DNA from: Tomocerus qinae
Taxonomy: Eukaryota > Arthropoda > Collembola > Entomobryomorpha > Tomoceridae
Direction: 5' to 3'
Length of the DNA stretch: 64,000 nucleotides
NCBI GenBank assembly: GCA_020055645.1
Contig: CM034547.1
Span: 49,540,909 to 49,604,908 of the forward strand
The notes under the pieces were generated by a model. That model was not told the DNA's origin, searched no databases, and saw only the letters and a list, made by a program, of their open reading frames with translations. Both the position numbers and the translations under genes were made by a program. This document shows, in pieces, positions 14,701 to 27,381 of this stretch (position 1 is its first letter; the number at the start of each line of letters is the position of its first letter).

Positions 14701-17700
14701 TTCTAGACACTCTGCACGAGCACAATGCATTATTAATCACTAAAACCATCCAGCCACAAGTGAAACCCACCTATTAGGAGTCTTATGCTTGTATACATAT
14801 TAAAGTTGATGTGCTATACGCACAGGTTTACAAACACCTGTATCATGCAATCGGCTGTTCAGGTGCCCTAAATAGTATATTTAATACAGAACAGTACATG
14901 ACAATTTTTGTACATATTACAATGTTGTCGTTTAGTTTACCATGTAATAATATTCGTCTTGTACCTATATTAAAGCATGCATACTCGTACTATATGTTTA
15001 GTTATAGTTACCTACCTAATTGATAACATTGATAAAATGAAGTGCCCTTATCACAACACGGAACGGCTCCAGAATATTTACGCAAGCTCTGCTTAAAACT
15101 TTATGGCGAAATAGGATTTTAACTGTAGAAATCCCGCAGTATACAGTATACAGTCAACTATGTACAATCAAGGGGATTATTTCCCTTTAAAACTGCACAA
15201 AGTCATAAAACAATTGTACAAATAATTGTGATACAAAATTTAAAGTTCAAATTGTTGGCCAGTATGACAAATACAGAAACGAGTTTAATAGTTTCATAAA
15301 CCCAAATAAATCGATTAAGACGCATTACTGTAAACATAGAATTTTGAGTCACGTTTAAGTGTAGACAAGAAAGTACATACATAAGTTATTGAACTATTAA
15401 ACTGAGACATTATGTCTGTGAGACCATATGACAGCGATGTGAGGAATAATAACAAACACGGACCCAAAATTGCTTTCCTCACAGAACGTATTAGCAATGA
15501 AAATGGTAACAATAATTCTCCACTCCTCTTCGTCGATCTTCAAAAGTTCAAAAAGGATCACACAGCAGGTAGACTAAATGAAAACTAATCGCACACAATT
15601 ATAGGAAATCGCACTCACAAGTGATTATATATTATAATATTACCAGATATCACCCTTTAAAAGTCTTTAAGACACCACTAAAATTTTGTTACTACATCGT
15701 AAGTGCAAATATCAATGTGATTTTTAATTTGTACAGTTGCAAAGATGCATGAATTGATTTTAACCAATCCCATTCCACATGTGGCTATTACCCAAATGAG
15801 AATATCTATATTATTACTGAGAGCTAAAGAAAGGTTAGTAGGTCAAGATGCAATCAAGCCTTTACATATCTATTAACAGTTATTTATAGCATGCTTTTAT
15901 ATTATACGGAATCAGGAAGTCTTTAAAATTATTATTAATACTTAAAACGGTCAACTTATGTGATGATTCATAACGTTTACAAGATTGGATTTCACATTTA
16001 TTTTCTCTCAGAAATATTCAGAGCATTAAAATTTTGTGTAGCTAACAATATCATAATCTATACTCTATACTGTCTATACTCTATAGACAGCCATACTGTG
16101 TAGGCCGGTTTTAATAATTTTCGATCCCTAATTTAGAAACTTTTGTAGATATTACCAAAGTCGTGAATCACACTAACAGCAGCTTTGGTAGGGGAGAAAA
16201 TCCACTGGCATGCATCTAAACTATTGTACATTTTCCTACATTATTTGGTGTGTAGGATGAACTAGGATGTTATCAATTCCCCACATTATTACTTTATTGC
16301 ACTGTTTAATCACTTTTATCAAATTGTTACTTCATGTGTGCCAGTACAGACACACTAACGAAGAACTTGACCATACAAATACAACTTAGATTTGTGTTGA
16401 GTTGATTTAAAGTGTAAATCAAGAAATAAGGTATGCTGTATGCAGTAAGTATGGATGTATAAAATAAGGATTAGAAAGACGCATTGTGGAAGGAACTATT
16501 GTTTATATTGATTTCTGTCGGATAATGCAAGGCTGTATTGAGGGGGGGGCATTGGGGGCAAATGCCCCCCCCGAAATCCAAGAAAAAGGGAAATTTTTTC
16601 TCAAAATACCAAAAAATTTCGCGCTTCGCGCGATTTTATGTGATTTTTAAGCTATTTTTGACTCATTTCAGACAAAATAAGCTAAAATTTTTCGCGCTTC
16701 GCGCGATTATGCCTAATATATATTGTCCTATGATATCATTGCCCCCTCCGAAATCGACATCTAAATACGGTACTGGGATAATGTATTCAATTCTTGATTG
16801 CTTGGATGATAGCACACGTCAAAAATGCACATTTCAAAGTGGCAATCTGATTTTTGATTGCAGTATTGTTATGTCATTTGCCTGGGAGGGCATTGGCAAT
16901 AATTTATTCAAAGGTTAATGCATGCTATAGTAGTCCTGTCATGTTCTCAACTGAAATTTGATTAGCATAATCCTTATAAATAAAATATGAAACAATACTA
17001 GAAACGATATTTACTAGCGGAAATCTCAAATCTTATAAAGAGCTACCGCTGGTTGCTCCCCATTAAGTTTCTTATCACATTTGTACCTAGATAAAACGCG
17101 TAAATACTTAAACAGATTATTCTGTGAGATATGAAGTAACATTTTTCATCCACATAAACTATACTGCGGACTGAATGGGTTTATTTGCCCTTGTCCTTGC
17201 TGGCTACATTTGTGCACTGGGCTGGAGAGAAGACGTATTGCTACATTCAGAATATTATACATGTAGTAGTACATTATGATTACAACGGAATACAATCCAA
17301 GTTACAACTCTTCACGTTGTCCTCTTTCTACCAAGCAGGAGTAGAATATTTCAGCCATGAAAACGCGGTTAGCAAAGTACACCGCAAAAGAGCCCGGAGC
17401 CGAATTCTCCATTCATCTATGAAATATCTCAAGGCTCCTACTGCACTGGAATGTTCAAAAGTTTTATTCTCTCCGTTAATTGCCTCTTGTGCCTTTCCTA
17501 GCTCTAGCCACGACTATTTTGAGTATGTCATTTGCATTTATAGTGTATTTACATGTAAGGCATATTTTATTTTGAATTCTATTTGCTTTTGATGCCTTGA
17601 CTCGACATATAATAAGGAGAGGAGTTAAGTTCTTACACTACTACTGACAAAACTCTAAACCAAATACCAATAATCCAATTAAATAGGCACCAATCGTGTA

Positions 17701-20700
17701 CTAGCTTATATAACATAATTTATTAGCTTACTTTAAGCAGTTGTAAGGTACTTTATAGTAGCAAAACCAATTTGCTTAACAAGATAAAGGATTGGACGCT
17801 TTCACTGATTTGAAATTGAAATGCTTTCAACTCTCTTTAGTGTACTGGTATGTCATTAGAAACTATAGCAGTTCAAAAATGATTACAACATGTGTAAGAA
17901 AGAACAAAACTGCTGGAAAAGATTAGAAAGAACTTCCAAATGTTAAATTAATGGTTGAAAATCATTTGCACTATAGATGTAGGAAGAAGACTTATTCTGG
18001 TTTTTCTTTTTTCAGATATTTTGGAAAAGTCAAAGGCAATGGAGGACGTGCTAAAGAGCCTAAATGAAGACGGCTCTCATCTGTGGAAGGTGCGATCTCC
18101 TTCGAAATGGTTTCGCCGAAAGTTTACTCTGGATCTAAAGGACATGAACATGAGATATGAGCCAACACACAAAAATCCTTGTTTAGGACGACAGAAAAGA
18201 CACAGTAATGTGAAATTTAATATATTTTTAGCTTGACATAGCATTTTCTATATACAGAAACTATTAATCTTATTATTTATAGAGAGTAGGGACTTTTCAT
18301 GTTAGTATATTAGTATATCATATAATGACACTTTTTCTTCCGTCCTCAATCTAATCAGCTTGAGAAAAGTGTAATAGGGGAGCTCACTCAACTGAAGTTG
18401 ATTTGGGTCCATCTTCTTGGTATTCTTAACCTTTCTTTAGTATTATAACCACGCTAGGAGGCAAGATCCAGTTTATTTAAGTAGAATAGACAATATCCGT
18501 TGAGTAGGTTGCAATAGGCTAAATTTGGCATTGGTTCGGAGCACAAAACAATTTGGACTGATCAATTATTCATTTTGTACATGCAGTTTCTTTAAAAGCA
18601 ACCGTTTGAACGTAGGAATGTGTCTCATCCATCTATTATACAAAGAGACGAAGGAAAATAAAAGACTCTTATGGTCCACAGAAGGACATTCTGTAGTCTA
18701 CAAACAGATGCCAAGTTTTAAAAAGAATTGACTTGAGCTCAACTAGTACCTTTATATATTCCTCTGATACAAGTCCGATAAAACTCTGAACTTTACCCTA
18801 CGTCTTTTTTTTGCTTTGTATCTTTTGTCCTCCCTTCCATTGGATAATACGCTAAAGTTGCGCATAAAAATTCTTTTGTACATCTTTTATTATCAGTACA
18901 AACTGCTAGCTCACTTTATAACATTACATATTTAAATTCTGACTATTTTTAACCATTAAATATATTTCTTTGTGATTAAAGCAAGTTTTATTTCGTGACT
19001 TTCAGTTACGTAAGCCAAAGTGCCTACAATTATAGATAAGTAGAGAGTACAAATATCTATGTTACTTTTGCATGTCCTGAACGAGTAGAGTAATAACTCA
19101 CTTTCTATAGTACATCATAAAACTTGAGGTACTAAGGAATGTAGAGAAACGTAGATGTAGACTTTCCTATGTGACAGTACAAGATAGATTTATGCTTTCC
19201 GTGGGGAAAATTTTAGTGTGGTTTATTGATAGGCAGTTTAATAAGAAAGGAGAAGCATTGTAGCCTGCAGGCTCAGGTTGCAATGGGATATGGCAGCTAA
19301 GAAAATCCAACTGAAATATTTAGCGGAAAACGAATAAGACTTATAAAAACTTTTACTTAGGACTTAGGAAAAATTAGTGAGGTGATATGCACATTTATTA
19401 TGGGAGCTTATTGTAACGGATGTAATTCTCTTAATTTTTCTCTGTCTGTTTGGTAACTGGAATTGATGGAACAGTCGAGCTAAGCGAAATAGTAGAAATT
19501 CGGAAAGGATGGAAAACTGACACCTTCAATAAAGTCGGAGCAGAAGAAGAGAAAAAGAGGTCAAAGAAACCCGACTACAAGGCTAATGTGGACGAAAAAG
19601 CTTGTTTCTCGATTATTTACGGGGCCCGGAAGGATACTTGGGATTTGGCTGCACCCAATAGTGAAGTGGCAGAGAGATGGGTACGTACGTTACATCTATA
19701 CTTATCTATTATAAAATAGTCTACATATCCAGAGCCCAATGCTGGATGTAATTTAATGCTAAGTAAGTAAGTAATAGGGAAAAGTTCAACTGAATCAAAC
19801 TCTGTCGGGAATCAGTAGTATCTGTAGTCGGTTGTTAGTCGAATATACTCTACATAAATACCTTATAGAGGAACCTACTCGGAATTTCCACCTTGCTTTG
19901 CCTTGGCATGGCAGCCTCTGTCTGTATTTTCGAAATGTATTATTGTCCCACGGTTAACTTGGCATTACTCTTCTTCTGGTTGCCTTGTATGCCATAAGAG
20001 GCGAACAAAATGGATAGATCCCTATTATTTATGTTTTAGATTGGATGGTGGTGTCTGGTCCTGGTCCCTGACTGGTCTCCTTTGACTAGGCCAATTCAAC
20101 TAGACAATATCGCTGCCTCTCTTTGTACACAGTCTGGAACGGAAGCAAAATTTTCAGACAGACATTTGAGACTTATCTCTATACTCGCATTCTCCACAAG
20201 AGAAAGATATATGTTTACACTAACATCCAGCAACTCCCTTTCCAGACTAAACCAGCAAGTACATAGCAACTAATAGAAAGTACCTGTTACCGCAGCGCAA
20301 CAACGAAGGCAGCATTATTAGAATTACCTTGTTAGAGAAAGTTCTTTGCTGTCGTATACACAAACTGTCTGGACAAGGCACAAGGTGCAAGGGAAAGTTC
20401 TATCTAACACTATTATTCACTACGTACTACAAAATACAGTCTTATAATAAGTATAGATAGGCATTATTATATGTCGTAGGAAAATGACTACACTCGGGCA
20501 TGGACTAATGACTTCTCCAGAACACATCCAATTGTCCACGAATCAGTTTTATTGACTTAGCAGTCATCAACCCAGCGAATCGTAATTACAGTCAATAAAC
20601 ATTGTTTAATGAAACGTTCAGACTTCGATCTTTCAATATACATTTGCTACGTCACTCCTTTAATGGATTTACATTGTCTGAAACTAAAGATATTGGTGAC

Positions 20701-23700
20701 TGTATCGGGAAAGATGCAAGTGCAGAAAATTAAACTAAGCCTTCCTTTTCTCACACTAAAGAAGTTATCTCCAATCCAATAGAAAGTTGCATACTTTTGA
20801 ACGTTCATTTCAAATATCTAGAATTGAGTTGCCATTTCGTTGTTACAATAAAAAGAGTAAACATAACCTAAGTTTTTTACTCAATGCATTACCTGCTACT
20901 CTATATTTAGCTAAATCTGAATCTGTTTATTACACTGATCCAAGTCACTTTACATAGTACTTTCCCTAACAGATTTCCCTGTTAAACTTTCTCCAGTCCA
21001 TTTTGGAGAGTTTTAATGCTTTGTTGAATTTTCACTTCACTTTCACTTTGTACCAAAGACGTAGCTATTATACTTTATATAATACGCCAATTTAGACGTG
21101 CATAGAACTAGTTTTGTACATCTGATACATATTTTTTTATTTGGTGGCTTCCTTCGAGAGTAAATAGTAGACAGTATTTAAGGCCTACTTTTCTTTAAGG
21201 CAGAGATAGCTACAACTGGACTACGACACAGGTTGGGTTAGAACTAGGTTATAAGTACATTAACACTATATCAATATAACATTGTGCAACTGCTTCTATT
21301 TCTTCAATGCTATTTTACACACGTATGCAATATTCTGTTTGGTGAAATGTATATCGAATATGTGTAAAGTATCTATGAACAAGTACGTGCGATTTTATTT
21401 AGAACATTCGATATCCACCCACCACATCGGAGAATATACTTACAAGGATAATGTAGTAAATTCTGAGTTGTGCATGTATGTAGTCACGATTAGTGGTGAA
21501 ATAGATATTGGTCCTAGTTGCACGAAGCGAAGGTAGGATTTAAAGTTGGAGAGGAGGAACAAGTTAGTTTACTTTAACAAGATTTAAGCTGACATAACAC
21601 GATCTCACAGGGAATTAAAATAATGCCTCTCTCTCTCAACAGCTTTCACCATCAAACTTTCTATGTAGTATTCGGTTTCTTTAATTTACTAGACAGACAC
21701 GTGTACTTCCAAGCCAAAATTTCTGTATATTCAACTATTTCTAGTTTTCTAGATGCTAGTGCTATGTAGGTCTTAATAATTTCGTATTAAATAAACACAT
21801 CTGTTTAAAGATAACAGCTTTATATATGTTAATGAGCCAAAGTTATTGTCTATAAAGAGATAAACTAATTTCAAAATCTACCAAACACTAACAAGCTATA
21901 ACCTGATTATACTTGGTGCTTAACACGTTCCAGCAATACAGCCCATTAAGCATTAGGTTTATCAGGTAGTTGCCTACTTATTGCAATGGATGTATATAAA
22001 TTCAAATTATCATGCATAAGTAAGTAGGTTTGAGTATAGTGATCTAATTTTATAAGTGCGCCAGTAAAATTTAATCTGGTTAATTATCTAAGTCACAGAA
22101 GAGGCTAATGGACAAAGTCGAAAACAAAACACACAAGGTAACGTTACACATTAAAAGGATAAATTACTTGATAAGCTTACAAAACCTGTAATTCAATAGC
22201 TGTGATATATCTGTTTTGAAATCTGTCCTGCGACCAAATAATCTAATCCGAGATTTCAAATGGGCTTTGTACGTGAGCGAAATGAGATTCTGATGTAAAC
22301 TGAATAATTAGGATTTCGATTAAAAGCTTGTGAATCACGAGCGACAGGTACAAGAGTTGGCTTTTAAATAATTATATTTAGTGAACCAAGAACCAAAGCG
22401 ACCACCAACTGAATAGAACTGAATGAAAGAGATTGAGCTTTGAGAATGGCACGTAGTGATCTTTAGTAAGTAGTAGGGCCAAAGGGAACGAGTTGAACTA
22501 TTGATTTACTGCTGAAATTAGACCCGAAGGAATAAGTACTAATATTTTTGCAAACTCTGCTGATTTCAGGTTAATGCTCTACAACATTTGGTATCACTAC
22601 ATAGATCTGCAGCGCAGGAACAAAGTTACGAAAGATGGCTAAGGAAGCAGTTCAATTCAGCAGATGTAGACAAGAACAAGTGCCTCAGTTTTCCGGAGAC
22701 TATGAAGCTACTGAAGCACCTTAATATTTTTATGGACGAGTCACAAGCGATGAAGCTATTCAGAGAGGCAAACACCACGCGAAGTACTCGGCATGATACT
22801 CCAGAGGTTCTGGACGAAGATGAGTTCGTTGTTTTCTACTTTAACCTACTCAAGCGTCCGGAATTGAATGAGATTTTTGAGAGGTACGCTACATCTTTTA
22901 TATATACGATTATTTATTCCATGCCTGTAATATTGTTAGTGTCACGAACATAAATAGGTCAACAGTAATACGGGGAACGATATTCCCGAAACTCAAAAAT
23001 GGACCTATTTCGTAAAACAAATTCTGAAATTCTGCACATAACATTTTAGTAGGATATTTGCATGCATTTATGCAATGCACATGTAGAAACTAGAAAAATA
23101 GAGAAAATTACATGTGGTACATGTAAGATAAAAGTTTTCCAGACAGCTCGATGAAAGGAAGTACATGTTCTAAGTTTCTTAGTTTCATGTTCTTTCCATT
23201 CTATTCACTCTCTGTAGGTACCATTATAAAAGTTAGAAGACCTGTGCATAGTGATAAAATACTACTTGCTTACTTTCAGAAAGTTTCTTAGTTTCTTCAT
23301 GCAGAAATGAAAGGAAATATTTAGCTGTATGGCAAAACACTTTGCAAAAACGACAATTTAGTGTGAGCGCTAGAGAGAAAATATTGAAAACACCATCATA
23401 AGTGTAAGCCAACACACTGTGAATAAATAAACGATTCCGTACTTCCTGTGCACATTTTACCGGCAAAATTTTCTGGCATGCATAACAGTTAGCGTGAAAT
23501 AAAAGAGACTGGAAACAATCTAAAATCTGCTATTCTATACTTTTATATTGTAATAGTAGAGAAAAGTTATTGTCAAAAAGGTATTTTAATTAAATTTCTT
23601 ACCACGGTAGGTATGCTCCAGCGGGAGGTGCTCTCAGTGCCAATGGACTTTGCCAATTTTTGCAGAAGGAGCAGGGACCGGAGTTCCGAGGAATTACGGT

Positions 23701-26700
23701 GGAGGAGTGCACTCAACTGATAAAAGTTTACGAGCAGTCAGAACTAAAGAATAATGGGCAAATGAGTATTTCTGGCTTTGTCAATATGCTCCTTTCACCA
23801 CGCTTTGAAATCTTTAATGGGAAAAATAAAGTCGTCCATCAAGACATGAGTCAGCCTTTAACTCACTACTTCATTGCATCGTCGCACAACACGTAGAGAT
23901 ATATTTTATAACTCTTTTCTTTTGTATGGCTTTTTTGTCATTCTTGCTATCAGTGTTTGCAGAAAGAAGTATTTAGTATTTTGAATCTCGTGCAATTTCA
24001 ATGTGCACTGTTCAATTTTCTGAAAGGTATTTGCTGGGGAATCAATTAAGCGGAACGAGTAGCGTGGATGGATATATGGAAGCTTTAAAAAAGGGTTGCC
24101 GCTGTGTTGAATGTAAGATTTTCTATTTCTAAAGAATATCTAAGTAGGAGAATATATCACATACTTAAGTAGTGTGTGTACTTTGAAAAAGATTCGATGT
24201 TTATTTACAAGAAAGTTTCATAAATCCCGAATTAATGACGATAAGGACGTTTTTAAAAGATTGATTCATACTCAACGATGTTTTATTGCATTTGTAGTTG
24301 ACTGCTGGGACGGAGACAACGACGAGCCGATAGTTTATCATGGATATACTCTAACCACTAAGATTTTGTTCAAAGAGATTCTATCCGATGCAGTGAAACC
24401 ATATGCCTTTGTAGCTTCAAGATATCCCTTAATCCTTTCCTTAGAGAATCACTGCTCAGAACCATACCAGAAAAAAATTGCCCAGCACCTGAAAACAATC
24501 CTTGGAGACATGTTGTATCTGGTGGATCCAGAAGAAAATATGGAGTTTCTTCCATCCCCTGAAGAACTGCAAGGGAAAATTCTGGTAAAAGCCAAAAAGA
24601 GTAAATCCTCTGCCGCCATTTCCCCTAGAATTAGTCCTGCGAGACCAACTCCACCGAAGGAAAACGGAGAGCCCGAAGATAATGATGAGGAATCAGAGTC
24701 TTTTACGACACCTTCACCTCTTCCTGTTAGTATTAATGTAAAGGGAGTAGATGATGGCCTTCTTTCTCCTCTGGATGCAGCTCCACCGAAGGTAAATAAA
24801 AACAATTTCGCTCCGCTCTCAAACTTCCATAATTGCAACCCAACTTTGTACACCATGCATCTTTTACACCTTTGGAATGCACTAAATGTTTGCAAATGAT
24901 GCTTCTACAACATTTAACACAAGTGTAACACCCCACGTATACTACATTACACTATATTATATAAAAATAGCACATTTACTTATAGTCGTTTGTTTAGTTA
25001 TTTACATAAGTACCCATCTGCTGTGCACTAGCTAATGTTTAAACGACATGTTAATGATTGAGCATTTCTTTCATCAAAAAACATTTAGGCAAACACTGCT
25101 TCGTAATTGTCCTCTTACATTTGTATTACTTTTGGCACAGGCAAGCATGGAGAGCTTAGATGACTCTGATGATAGTGAAGCTGAAGATTCAATTGACTAC
25201 ATTGACGGTGTTGGAACGTCGCCGAAAAGGGTAGGTAACTTTTTTTCATACAATTACTAAGATTAAAAGAAGTCGTAGAACGTAACTGGAATAAATATTG
25301 AGGAAAAAGTAGTGACGTCTACTAGACCGTAAATATACCATGGAACATTTGATCGCAAACCAAGCCTATTATTCTCTAGGCACAAAGAAATACATGCAAA
25401 AATGTGGCTACCCACAGTAATAAGTCTAGAATATTGTGCTGACTATGACGTTCACCAACCGCATCTTTGCGAAAGGAGCCAGCATTAATTTCTAATATAA
25501 GCATAGGGTATCCTACTATACTTTATTACTCTAATTACGAAATACGGATATCATTGTAATCAGCGTAATAAGCAAAATACGAAAACATGAAGAACCAATG
25601 CCGAGTATCATGAAATAGAAAGATTTTAATTAGAATATATTTGCAGCAGAAATGATGGGATGTAGGTTGCAAAGTTATATGTGATGTGTAGGTAGGTGGA
25701 TTCCAAATTAACTTCGGTAGAGTTGGTAAAGATGACTTTTTGCTCGAAATGTGATTATGAGTTACGGAAGAAAAGAGGTCAGGCCTTATTCTCTGTATTT
25801 GTGTCTTTGTCACAGCGAGGAGTCTCTAACGACTTGTCGTCTCTGGTGAACCTAATCCAAGCAGTTCACTTCAATTCTTTTGCGGATTCCAAGCGCTATG
25901 GCAAGTGCTACCAAATGAGCTCGTTCGCTGAGACGAAAGCACTCAAGTTCGCTGAAGAGTTGGGAGCGGAGTTTGTGGATTACAATAAGAGACAGTTCTC
26001 CAGAATTTATCCGGCTGGCTCCAGAACATCTTCGTCTAACTTTAATCCTATAGATTTTTGGAATGTAGGATGCCAAATAGGTACGGTATTTTCCTTTCGG
26101 CTATCTTTTATGTTATGTTTATCTTGTGTACATACCTTCGATGGTGCTATATACAAAACACACAAAAACACGAGATCCTAATGCTTTTTTTCCACATGAT
26201 ATGATACACATATCCGGAATGATAACAGCCAGTCAAATATTTCTTTTTTGTGTTCTGCATCCGAGATTTTTTGTTGTGTTATGTTTTTTACATACATGTT
26301 ATGTTTAGTTAGGTTAATTCTTGACACAATATATCTAAGCACTGACAAATCCTAAAGATAAATAAGATTTTGTTCTGCTTTATATTCATGCAAACGAATT
26401 TCGCTATCAATGTTTTCAACTTTATCCATTATGTTAAATAGTTGGTAAGTGGTACTTCTGAAGTACAATTTTTATTCATGATCTTTCGCTGTGTACATTA
26501 GACGTACTTTCACTAGTGCTTTCTCTTTTAATGTTTGTAACGAAAATCATACAGTCATGGTCATGATTTTATGATTCTCATTTTTACCTACAGTGGCTCT
26601 CAACTACCAGACCGAAGACTCTTCTAACTTCTTTAACTATTCACTATTCCAAGAAAATGGCTCTTGTGGCTATGTTCTCAAGCCAAAAATACTCCGTGAT

Positions 26701-27381
26701 CCAAATATAAGTTTTAACCCGAAGGCTCCTTTAGAACAGAATAGAGGGCTCACTTTAACTTTGCGACTTATTAGTGGTCAACATTTACCCAAAGCACCTG
26801 GAAATTCTGAAGTTGTAGATCCTTATGTAGAAATAAAGGTACATTTTCTAACTTTACATTCTACGAAGCTTCATGAATCTTTAGTGCCAACCTTAAAAAC
26901 ATTTCTAATTAATGTCTCTCAATAGATTCTTGGTATTGCACAAGATAGAGTGAAAAAGCAGACAAAGGTTGTTCGTAACAATGGATTTAATCCAGTCTGG
27001 GATGAAACTTTCAATTTCCGTATTAAATGCCCCGAGCTGGCTATGTTGTATTTTAGAATTAAAGATTACTCCCAAAGTGGAACTGATATGCAGCTAGCTC
27101 ATTACGCTATCCCCTTCAGTGCTATTACTACAGGTAAGAAGAAATTATTATTTTATCTAATTTTACATTCTGTTATGTCTGTTATAAAAGATAATTCCCA
27201 CTTTCTCCATTGTTGGTGAAAGTAATTGTCTTGTAATGCAAAGATTTAATATGAATTATTGTATTTTTTGTTCCGTACAGGTTACCGCCATGTTCATCTA
27301 GTGACACTGCAGGGAAATTCATTAGCTCCAGCATCGTTATTCCTTCATGTTTCTCTTACTAATTACGAACCTATTAAATAA
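8709..27381 (+). CDS. PLCD: Phosphoinositide phospholipase C, delta type (12 exons, 836 aa)
   Basis: Hydrolyses PIP2 to IP3 and diacylglycerol at the inner plasma membrane in response to calcium. Exons: 8709-8739, 18016-18204, 19475-19680, 22570-22883, 23611-23892, 24027-24112, 24298-24791, 25141-25230, 25816-26080, 26594-26838, 26926-27133, 27281-27381; all junctions keep phase. Domains: PH (about 20-145, with the basic phosphoinositide pattern [15 protein letters not shown]), EF-hands (about 150-330, one near-canonical loop [12 protein letters not shown]), X (about 326-466), acidic linker (467-563), Y (564-685), C2 (about 705-825). Both catalytic histidines are present (SSHNT His339, YHGYT His384), as are the calcium ligands Asn340, Glu369, Asp371 and Glu419. 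His384 separates it from the inactive PRIP family, where this position is Thr. It lacks the PLC-beta C-terminal extension and the PLC-gamma SH2/SH3 insert. The start exon (10 codons) rests on ATG, a GTAAGC donor and matching phase; exon 2's donor is weak. Confidence 0.93.
16070..16090. repeat. Short perfect hairpin
   Basis: Nine-base arms CTGTCTATA and TATAGACAG are perfectly complementary around a 3-base CTC loop. The left arm follows a near-tandem copy of TCTATACTCTATA starting at about 16,057, so slippage probably helped create it. It lies in the first phospholipase intron; no function is implied. Confidence 0.5.
16528..16775. mobile_element. 248-bp hAT-type MITE with 8-bp target-site duplication
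   Basis: The ends form imperfect terminal inverted repeats: the left end begins CAAGGCTGTATT and the reverse complement of the right end begins CAGTACCGTATT. Each is followed by G-rich sequence and a GGGGGCAATG/GGGGGGCATTG block. The element is flanked by an identical 8-bp duplication, GGATAATG at 16,520-16,527 and 16,776-16,783, the length typical of hAT transposition. It is too short to encode a transposase, so it is non-autonomous. Inside are two copies of a TTTCGCGCTTCGCGCGAT block near 16,617 and 16,690, a CpG-rich self-complementary motif very unlike the surrounding AT-rich intron. The open frame running across it from 16,538 is incidental. Confidence 0.88.

Larger units (their letters stand above)
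8740..18015 (+). other. PLCD: First intron of the phospholipase gene (9.3 kb)
   Basis: AT-rich intron with no supported independent gene. It contains the hAT MITE at 16,528-16,775, a perfect short hairpin at 16,070-16,090 and a long open stretch at 17,185-17,554. That stretch ends in a strong donor whose phase would fit exon 2, so it may be an alternative first exon. Pyrimidine-rich patches recur around 13.1-13.6 kb. The later introns (18,205-19,474; 19,681-22,569; 22,884-23,610; 25,231-25,815 and shorter ones) show nothing else I can name. Confidence 0.6.

Noticed and set aside
16538..16918. 126-codon open frame over a G-run
   Set aside because: It runs across the hAT MITE and out into the intron; the codons come from the element's repeats, not from a gene.
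24449..24895. 148-codon minus-strand open frame
   Set aside because: Exact antisense of the phospholipase X-domain exon; no independent coding signal.
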